Positions 6,717 to 11,753 of a stretch of 14,339 bases of DNA are shown one piece after another. Positions within the stretch are counted from its first letter, which is position 1. Each line of letters opens with the position of its first letter. Origin of the DNA: Bacillota bacterium (GTDB lineage: Bacteria > Bacillota > Dehalobacteriia > UBA4068); the NCBI GenBank assembly GCA_017439615.1, contig JAFSIU010000062.1:1-14339 (forward strand), given 5' to 3'. The notes beneath the pieces were generated by a model that ran no database searches, was not told the DNA's origin, and saw nothing but the letters and a program-made list of their open reading frames with translations. Made by a program: the position numbers and the translations under genes.

Positions 6717-7892
6717 TTAGATATCTTGTTTCAGCGCATCAGCTTTATCTGTCTTTTCCCAAGCAACGCCCAATTCCTCACGACCCATATGGCCATAAGC
6801 AGCCAGTTGCTTATAGATGGGGCGGCGGAGATCAAAAGCAGCGATGATAGCAGCAGGACGCATATCGAAATGACGGCGAACCAATTTTTCAAGCTGCTCG
6901 GAGGTATATTCAGAAGTACCGAAGGTTTCAACAAACAAGCTGACAGGCTCGGCAACACCGATAGCATAAGCAAGCTGTACCTCACAGCGTTTTGCAAGAC
7001 CAGCAGCAACAATATTCTTTGCGATATAGCGAGCCATATAAGCAGCAGAACGGTCAACCTTCGTCGGATCCTTGCCGGAGAAGCAACCGCCGCCGTGGCG
7101 GGCAGCACCGCCATATGTATCAACAATAATCTTTCTGCCTGTAAGACCGGTATCGCCCATAGGGCCTCCGACTACAAAGCGTCCTGTAGGATTGATATAA
7201 TACTTGGTATTATCATCGATCATATCTGCGGGCAATACCGGAAGAATGACAAATTCTTTGATGAATGCTCGCAAATCTGCTATTTCTACTTCTGCAGCAT
7301 GCTGAGTGGATACAACAACAGTGTCAATTCTCTTGGCAACACCATCTTCATATTCGATGGTTACCTGAGCTTTGCCATCAGGACGCAGATAATCGACCAT
7401 ACCATCCTTGCGTACCTTGGTCAATCTCTGGCAGAGCTTATGTGCGAGGCTGGCAGCCAAAGGCATAAGCTCCTTGGTCTCATCGCAGGCATAACCGAAC
7501 ATCATGCCCTGATCGCCTGCACCAATGGCGAATTCTGCATCAACAGCGCCTTCTTTTTGTTCCAATGCCTTGTCAACACCCATTGCGATATCAGGACTCT
7601 GTCCATCAACAGCAGTGATAACAGAGCAGGTTTTATAGTCAAAACCATAAACGGCGTTATCATAACCGATTTCTTTTACGGTTTCACGCGCGATGGCAGG
7701 GATATCAACATAACAATTTGTGGTGATTTCACCGGCAACAAGCACTTGCCCGGTGGTTACGAAAGTTTCGCAGGCTACACGACCGGCGGGATCCTGTGCC
7801 ATAATTGCATCAAGCACCGCATCAGAAATCTGATCGGCGATTTTATCGGGATGACCTTCTGTTACTGATTCCGAGGTGAAATAAGTGATCAT
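6717..7892 (-). CDS. metK: S-adenosylmethionine synthetase MetK
   Basis: MetK makes S-adenosylmethionine from ATP and methionine in the cytoplasm, the methyl donor for RsmH next door among many others. The 391 residues are full length for the family. Motifs: [13 protein letters not shown] (5-17), [12 protein letters not shown] (124-135), and the phosphate-binding GGGCFSGKD (266-274) followed by [10 protein letters not shown]. In the last motif the usual Ala is Cys at 269 (GGGAFSGKD in the enzymes I know best); the charged residues are intact, so activity is expected. The start ATG 7890-7892 has GGAGG about eight bases upstream. It follows rpoZ by 30 bases. The rpoZ-metK neighbourhood also occurs in Actinobacteria, where coaBC usually lies between them; coaBC is absent here. 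Confidence 0.98.
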   Translation of the reverse strand: MITYFTSESVTEGHPDKIADQISDAVLDAIMAQDPAGRVACETFVTTGQVLVAGEITTNCYVDIPAIARETVKEIGYDNAVYGFDYKTCSVITAVDGQSPDIAMGVDKALEQKEGAVDAEFAIGAGDQGMMFGYACDETKELMPLAASLAHKLCQRLTKVRKDGMVDYLRPDGKAQVTIEYEDGVAKRIDTVVVSTQHAAEVEIADLRAFIKEFVILPVLPADMIDDNTKYYINPTGRFVVGGPMGDTGLTGRKIIVDTYGGAARHGGGCFSGKDPTKVDRSAAYMARYIAKNIVAAGLAKRCEVQLAYAIGVAEPVSLFVETFGTSEYTSEQLEKLVRRHFDMRPAAIIAAFDLRRPIYKQLAAYGHMGREELGVAWEKTDKADALKQDI

Positions 7893-7922
7893 AGCTTGCC
7901 CTCCATGATGATATTAAATTTG

Positions 7923-8123
7923 TTATTCATTATCCTTGCGATAGGCGATCTTTTGTGCTGCGATCTCGCTCAATGACAGAGAAACAGGATTAATATGCTT
8001 TTCATGCAGTTCCTGAGCATTTTCTTCAGTTAATTGACGAGCTCTTTTGGCTGCAACAATAACCAAAGTATACTTGGAATCAAACTGATCCATCATCTCA
8101 TCCAGGCGGGGACTGTTCATCAT
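7923..8123 (-). CDS. rpoZ: RNA polymerase omega subunit
   Basis: Omega helps assemble and stabilise RNA polymerase by clasping the beta-prime C-terminus. The start is placed at ATG 8121-8123 (66 residues, beginning MMNSPRLDEM), since AAGGAG at 8135-8140 lies 11 bases upstream. A GTG at 8133-8135 would overlap that site and add only four unlikely residues; the second ATG at 8118-8120 is an alternative. The core DSKYTLVIVAAKRARQL is the omega signature, followed by a helix and a short charged tail. Gene order gmk-rpoZ is standard. The intergenic gap to gmk is 17 bases, so the two are co-transcribed. Confidence 0.95.
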   Translation of the reverse strand: MMNSPRLDEMMDQFDSKYTLVIVAAKRARQLTEENAQELHEKHINPVSLSLSEIAAQKIAYRKDNE

Positions 8124-8134
8124 AATAAAATACA

Positions 8135-8140
8135 CTCCTT
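8135..8140 (-). promoter_or_regulatory. Ribosome-binding site that fixes the rpoZ start
   Basis: Reads AAGGAG on the minus strand, directly before the GTG at 8133-8135 that it overlaps by one base, and 11 bases from ATG 8121-8123. It immediately follows the gmk stop codon. Confidence 0.7.
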
Positions 8141-8719
8141 TTAAACGATTGCAGGCAGAATATCTTCTTGCCTAAAAATATTTTCTATTTCCGTCACAGA
8201 CCTTTGCAAATCATCATTAACAACCTGATAACGATAATGTGCTGCTAACTCCAATTCGGCAGAAGCGCGCTGCAGACGCAGAACGATGTCTTCTTCTTTT
8301 TCAGTCGCACGACCTCTGATACGCTGCTCCAAAACCTCGATTGACGGAGGCAAAATAAATAAGGAAACACACTCAGGTCTTTTTTGCATGACCTGCAAGG
8401 CTCCCTGAGTATCAATCTCAAGAATGACCGACTTGCCGTCTTCAATAAAGCTATCAACTGCAAAGGCAGGTGTGCCATAGCAATTGCCAAACAGCTCAGC
8501 CCATTCCAAAAAGCCGTCATCTTTCACCATGCCGAGAAAGCATTCCCTACTCATGAAATAATAATTGACACCATCTTCTTCACCATCACGCGGAGCTCGC
8601 GTAGTGGCGGAAACAGAATAGCGCAGTTCAGGATGTTTGTCCAAAAGAATCTGACAAATGGTTCCCTTGCCTACGCCGGAAGGACCGGATAATACTACTA
8701 ATTTTCCCTTTTTACACAT
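8141..8719 (-). CDS. gmk: Guanylate kinase
   Basis: Gmk phosphorylates GMP to GDP with ATP, feeding GTP, dGTP and (p)ppGpp pools. The 192 residues fit the family (about 200). The P-loop GPSGVGKGT (12-20) is intact, followed by SVSATTRAPRDGEEDGVNYYF, which carries the GMP-binding Ser/Arg/Tyr region, EWAELFGNCYGT, and the lid segment RIRGRATEKEEDI. The ATG at 8717-8719 has only a weak AGG nine bases upstream, while an in-frame stop lies just before it, so no longer start is possible. A terminator-like hairpin separates it from the mihF-like gene, so it may have its own promoter in the 8720-8798 leader. Confidence 0.97.
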   Translation of the reverse strand: MCKKGKLVVLSGPSGVGKGTICQILLDKHPELRYSVSATTRAPRDGEEDGVNYYFMSRECFLGMVKDDGFLEWAELFGNCYGTPAFAVDSFIEDGKSVILEIDTQGALQVMQKRPECVSLFILPPSIEVLEQRIRGRATEKEEDIVLRLQRASAELELAAHYRYQVVNDDLQRSVTEIENIFRQEDILPAIV

Positions 8720-8753
8720 AATCTATAACCTATCGATGGAAATACTAAATGAT

Positions 8754-8784
8754 ATTGATTAGTCTTAAACAAAAACTAATCAAT
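8754..8784. repeat. Perfect 10-base inverted repeat in the gmk leader
   Basis: ATTGATTAGT (8754-8763) and ACTAATCAAT (8775-8784) are exact reverse complements around an 11-base AT-rich spacer. It lies 35-65 bases upstream of the gmk ATG and just beyond the mihF terminator. It is AT-rich, so it is a better candidate for a protein-binding site or mRNA leader hairpin than a terminator. Confidence 0.55.
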
Positions 8785-8798
8785 TCCTAAAAAATTAA

Positions 8799-8834
8799 GA
8801 TAACCGGATAGATTCTGAAAACCTACCCGGTATC
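8799..8834 (-). terminator. Probable intrinsic terminator after the mihF-like gene
   Basis: Arms 8799-8811 and 8823-8834 pair as GATA, CCGG and TAG segments with one bulge and one mismatch around an 11-base loop. On the minus strand the stem is followed by TTAATTTTTTA. It lies 23 bases beyond the mihF stop and would separate yicC-mihF from gmk, perhaps only partly because the stem is imperfect. Confidence 0.65.
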
Positions 8835-8857
8835 CTTTTCATCATTAAAAATTAAAA

Positions 8858-9163
8858 TTAGGAAAGCTTTTCAAGCAAAGCAGCCTTTTGTCTGTTGCCA
8901 AGGCCCTGAACTCTGCGGGCATCATCAATGCCGACTTCTTCCATAATTTTAGCAGCAGTGATTTTGCCGACCTGAGGAAGAGATTCGAGCAAATATTTAA
9001 CTCTCATCTTTGCAAATACTTCGTCTTCGCTTGCCAAAACGGCTTCCAAGGTCAAAGCACCGCTCTTGAGCTGTTTGCGAGCTTCCATACGCTCACTGCG
9101 GATTTTCTGAGCTTTTGCCAATGCTTTTGCTCTTTCTTCAGGGGATAATTTCGGAATTGCCAT
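8858..9163 (-). CDS. mihF: MihF-type (actinobacterial integration host factor) DNA-binding protein
   Basis: MihF proteins are small nucleoid-associated DNA-binding proteins with a helix-two-turn-helix fold, first described as mycobacterial integration host factor and unrelated to the proteobacterial IHF alpha/beta pair. This 101-residue protein has the family layout: a basic N-terminal helix beginning near LSPEERAKALAKAQ (6-19), a linker, then KMRVKYLLESLPQVGKITAAKIM and RRVQGLGNRQKAAL, which parallel the MihF signatures LLESLPGVGK and RRVRGLG. Start ATG 9161-9163 has GGAGG nine bases upstream. It lies between yicC and gmk; in Actinobacteria mihF also directly precedes gmk and rpoZ, whereas many Firmicutes have remA at this place. 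A terminator follows. The family call is strong; the role in this organism is inferred. Confidence 0.88.
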   Translation of the reverse strand: MAIPKLSPEERAKALAKAQKIRSERMEARKQLKSGALTLEAVLASEDEVFAKMRVKYLLESLPQVGKITAAKIMEEVGIDDARRVQGLGNRQKAALLEKLS

Positions 9164-9220
9164 AATAATACACCTCCAAATATTTTTGCAAACGGGATAA
9201 TTTATAATAAAGAATGAATG

Positions 9221-10063
9221 CTATTCCAGGTTCTGCACCTGCTCGCGAACCTTTTCCAATTCGCTTTTTGCTTCAATAACGAGCTTAGTAATGGCGGTAA
9301 AGTTCGCTTTTGAGCCAATAGTATTCACTTCCCTATTCATTTCCTGAACTATGAAATCAAGCGTACGTCCGATGGGCTCATTGCTTGTCATAGTTTCTCT
9401 GAATTGCTCGATATGGCTTCCCAATCTTGTCAATTCCTCAGCAATATCCGACTTGTCTGCGAAAATTGCTGCTTCCTGCAGAATACGTGCTTCGTCGATC
9501 GGCACTTCCTGCAGAACCTTTGTCATCCTCTCAATCAGCTTGTCCCTGTAATCAGCAGCAACCTGAGGGGCAAGCACGGTGATTTGTGCAACAAGTTTCT
9601 CCAGATAATCCACTCTCTGCAGCAAATCAACTTTCAGCCTTTCGCCTTCCTGTTGTCTCAGATTGATCAATGAATCTGCTGCAGCATGCAAACAAGCAAG
9701 CACTGTTTTGGGCAGATCTTCATCTTCCATTGATATATCAACTGTCTGCATAACATTAGGGAAACTGCAGATCTGCAGCAGCGACAGATTCTCCGAAATG
9801 CCACATAAATCACACAGGTCTCTTAATTCATTATAATACGCGATGGCTGCCTGTTTGTCAATACTTATTGGTGGTCTTTTGCCATTTTTATACTCATAAC
9901 TTAGGTAGATATCAACCTTGCCTCTTTTAAGCAAAGCCTGTACCTGCTTTTTTGCATCATCTTCGCAGGCAGCGAACTGTCTGGGGAAACGCGTGTTGAC
10001 TTCAAGAAAACGGCTGTTAACCGACTTGATTTCAATTGTAATATTATAATCTCCGCAAGCCAT
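9221..10063 (-). CDS. yicC: YicC-family endoribonuclease, lacking its N-terminal motif
   Basis: YicC proteins are RNases of the YicC/YloC family. The 280-residue open frame contains the N-terminal domain (NITIEIKSVNSRFLEVNTRFPR) and the characteristic C-terminal domain with SHIEQFRETM, GRTLDFIVQEMNREVNTIGSKA and a final EKVREQVQNLE. The family normally begins with M-x-x-SMTGYG. Here the open frame begins at ATG 10061-10063, after that motif. The same frame upstream reads KSMTG, then TAA (10076-10078), then CRES, preceded by a GTG with a good ribosome-binding site. The natural start is therefore cut off by an in-frame stop. The ATG at 10063 has only a poor GAGAG upstream, so a shortened protein would depend on re-initiation. 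With the missing 12 codons the length would be 292, normal for the family. Either a real nonsense change or a base-call error explains it. Confidence 0.9.
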   Translation of the reverse strand: MACGDYNITIEIKSVNSRFLEVNTRFPRQFAACEDDAKKQVQALLKRGKVDIYLSYEYKNGKRPPISIDKQAAIAYYNELRDLCDLCGISENLSLLQICSFPNVMQTVDISMEDEDLPKTVLACLHAAADSLINLRQQEGERLKVDLLQRVDYLEKLVAQITVLAPQVAADYRDKLIERMTKVLQEVPIDEARILQEAAIFADKSDIAEELTRLGSHIEQFRETMTSNEPIGRTLDFIVQEMNREVNTIGSKANFTAITKLVIEAKSELEKVREQVQNLE

Positions 10064-10099
10064 GGACTCTCTGCATTAACCAGTCATACTTTTTGCCAC
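10064..10099 (-). pseudogene. yicC: Severed original start of yicC (in-frame TAA in SMTGYG)
   Basis: Minus-strand codons from GTG 10097-10099 read M-A-K-S-M-T-G-stop-C-R-E-S and then join the YicC frame at 10063. GGAGG at 10108-10112 lies eight bases ahead of the GTG, so this is the expected translation start. The conserved Tyr-Gly pair is replaced by TAA TGC at 10073-10078. Confidence 0.85.
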
Positions 10100-10170
10100 A
10101 ATTCCAGCCTCCTTTTTTGGCTTAATTCGCTTTGAAATCGCAAATTCCTGCTTTTTTGCAAATTTCTCAT

Positions 10171-10189
10171 TTTAAAAAAATTTTTTAAA
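10171..10189. repeat. AT palindrome in the yicC-MFS divergent region
   Basis: TTTAAAAAA (10171-10179) and TTTTTTAAA (10181-10189) are perfectly complementary around a single base. It sits five bases upstream of the -35 of the MFS gene, where an A/T tract could act as an UP element, and also upstream of yicC on the other strand. It could be intrinsic to AT-rich promoter DNA. Confidence 0.4.
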
Positions 10190-10194
10190 GGAAA

Positions 10195-10224
10195 TTGACT
10201 TAATATGACGATTTGTATTATAAT
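10195..10224 (+). promoter_or_regulatory. Promoter of the MFS transporter gene
   Basis: TTGACT (10195-10200), an 18-base spacer and a perfect TATAAT (10219-10224) form a good housekeeping promoter about 62 bases ahead of the TTG start. A TGTA-N10-TACA dyad (10214-10231) covers the -10, a reasonable position for a repressor, but the inner bases are not symmetrical and no local regulator gene is seen. Confidence 0.75.
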
Positions 10225-10286
10225 AATTACAGTTTACAATTATTCATTTAGCACTTTTTATTTTTTGAAGCAAACAGGAGTTTATT

Positions 10287-11675
10287 TTGGCTAAGATCAT
10301 CACCAAAAAAGGAATAATCACACTTGTTATTATGAACGGGCTGTCTTTTATGGGAACATTTGTTTCCGCATCTCTTACCACAGCCCTTCCTTCCGTTTTG
10401 GCAGATATGGGCATCAATGCCAATATCGGTCAGATGCTCGTGACTGCCAGCTTCCTGATGCTTGGAATCATGATGCTGATCAGCCCTGCTGCTTATGCAC
10501 GATTCGGAACTCGAAAAATCGTTATTGCATCTTTATGGCTATTCCTTGTCGGCACACTTTGCGCTACATTTGCCCCTAATTTCACTATATTGATGATTGG
10601 CAGAATATTGGAAAGCATTTGCATCGGTCTTTATATGCCGGGAATTTTTCTCGTTTTCAACAGTGTTGTCAATATCGAACATCGCGGTAAGGTATTTGCA
10701 GTTGTCAATGCCATAGTAGGAGCTTCGCCGATCATTGCAGTTTTGTGCAGCGGATATCTTACTGACAATATCGGCTGGCAGAGCGTATTCATGATAGTAT
10801 TGCCGTTTATTGCAGTATTTTTGGCGCTTGCTTACAAATATCTTGAAAATTACAGCGACAAACAAGAAAGCCTTTTTGATGCAGCTTCCTTTTTCAGTGT
10901 CGCACTTGGAGCGGGCTTGCTGCTTTATTCCTTGAGCATTCTGCCGGACAATGGTTTGACTCTGCCGATAGCTGCAATGCTGCTGATTAGCGCAATGGCG
11001 CTTTACTATTTCATAACAAGACAAAACAAGCTTGCTCATCCTTTCATTGATCTGCAAACATTTAGAATCAAGACCTTCCGCAAGGCTCTCACCGTTGCGC
11101 TGTTCATTTCTGTATTGTGCAATTCCTGCAAGGTTTTTGTTCCGATTTATCTTTTTGATAAACTTGCAATTTCCACCACAGACACCGCAATGGTATTGCT
11201 GCCGGGAACAATTGCGGCAGCAATTATCCCCTCATTGTTCGGCAAGCTTATCGATAAGCAATATTTCAAACCGATCATTTTGATATGGGCTTTGGTAATC
11301 ATCAGTTCAGCAACACTTTATATAATCATACCAGAACCCTCACTGCCTCTTATCTGTCTGCTTTACGGTGCTTATATCACCGGCACCGGTACGATTTCAA
11401 TGACAATGACCATTGTTATCACAAACACTCTTCCTCAGAATAAGCTTACACACGGCACCTGCATTCTGAGCAGCCTCAGAAATCTGGCATCCTCTGTCGG
11501 CACTGCAATGGTAATCGGTGTTTATGCACTATTCTTCAACAGCAAACATTCCTCGATAGCAGATATCAATATCGGTTCCAATGCTGTTTTTACTGTTTTA
11601 GCATGTCTGGCAGCACTTATGCTTTTCATTGCAATTGATGCTCTGCGCAAGAATCAATTCAAAAGACCGCAATAA
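10287..11675 (+). CDS. MFS transporter, DHA2 (EmrB/QacA-like) drug:proton antiporter family
   Basis: This 462-residue protein is a multi-pass inner-membrane transporter, probably an exporter driven by the proton gradient. The sequence is almost entirely hydrophobic blocks with short loops, compatible with 12-14 membrane segments. DHA2-like features are TALPSVLADMG at the end of the first segment, ARFGTRKI as the motif-A loop, LMIGRILESICIGLYMPG (segment 4, motif-B-like) and a motif-C-like segment ending GWQSVFMIVLP. The substrate cannot be read from sequence. The start is TTG 10287-10289 with AGGAG six bases upstream; the first in-frame ATG (10332) would cut into the first membrane segment. 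It is the only plus-strand gene here and transcribed divergently from yicC, with its own promoter and terminator, so it looks like a single-gene unit. Confidence 0.9.
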   Translation: MAKIITKKGIITLVIMNGLSFMGTFVSASLTTALPSVLADMGINANIGQMLVTASFLMLGIMMLISPAAYARFGTRKIVIASLWLFLVGTLCATFAPNFTILMIGRILESICIGLYMPGIFLVFNSVVNIEHRGKVFAVVNAIVGASPIIAVLCSGYLTDNIGWQSVFMIVLPFIAVFLALAYKYLENYSDKQESLFDAASFFSVALGAGLLLYSLSILPDNGLTLPIAAMLLISAMALYYFITRQNKLAHPFIDLQTFRIKTFRKALTVALFISVLCNSCKVFVPIYLFDKLAISTTDTAMVLLPGTIAAAIIPSLFGKLIDKQYFKPIILIWALVIISSATLYIIIPEPSLPLICLLYGAYITGTGTISMTMTIVITNTLPQNKLTHGTCILSSLRNLASSVGTAMVIGVYALFFNSKHSSIADINIGSNAVFTVLACLAALMLFIAIDALRKNQFKRPQ

Positions 11676-11703
11676 TACAAAGATCCCAAATGATAGGGCA
11701 AGC

Positions 11704-11735
11704 AAAAAGAGTATGGTTCTCACCATACTCTTTTT
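11704..11735. terminator. Bidirectional intrinsic terminator between convergent genes
   Basis: A perfect 14-pair stem (11704-11717 with 11722-11735) and a TCTC loop, with five A at the left end and five T at the right end. It ends the MFS gene on the plus strand (29 bases after its stop) and the ABC permease on the minus strand. Confidence 0.95.
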
Positions 11736-11753
11736 ATTATAATCACATTTGCT

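Noticed and set aside
6726..7868. 380-residue plus-strand open frame opposite metK
   Set aside because: It is an exact antisense shadow of a full-length, motif-complete metK, rich in Cys, Ile and Ser as expected for a shadow frame, with no known motif.
8133..8135. GTG as the rpoZ start
   Set aside because: It overlaps the AAGGAG site; ATG at 8121-8123 is correctly spaced.
10142..10166. Direct repeat GCAAATT in the yicC leader
   Set aside because: Only seven bases, AT-rich, two copies; compatible with chance and not linked to a known binding site.
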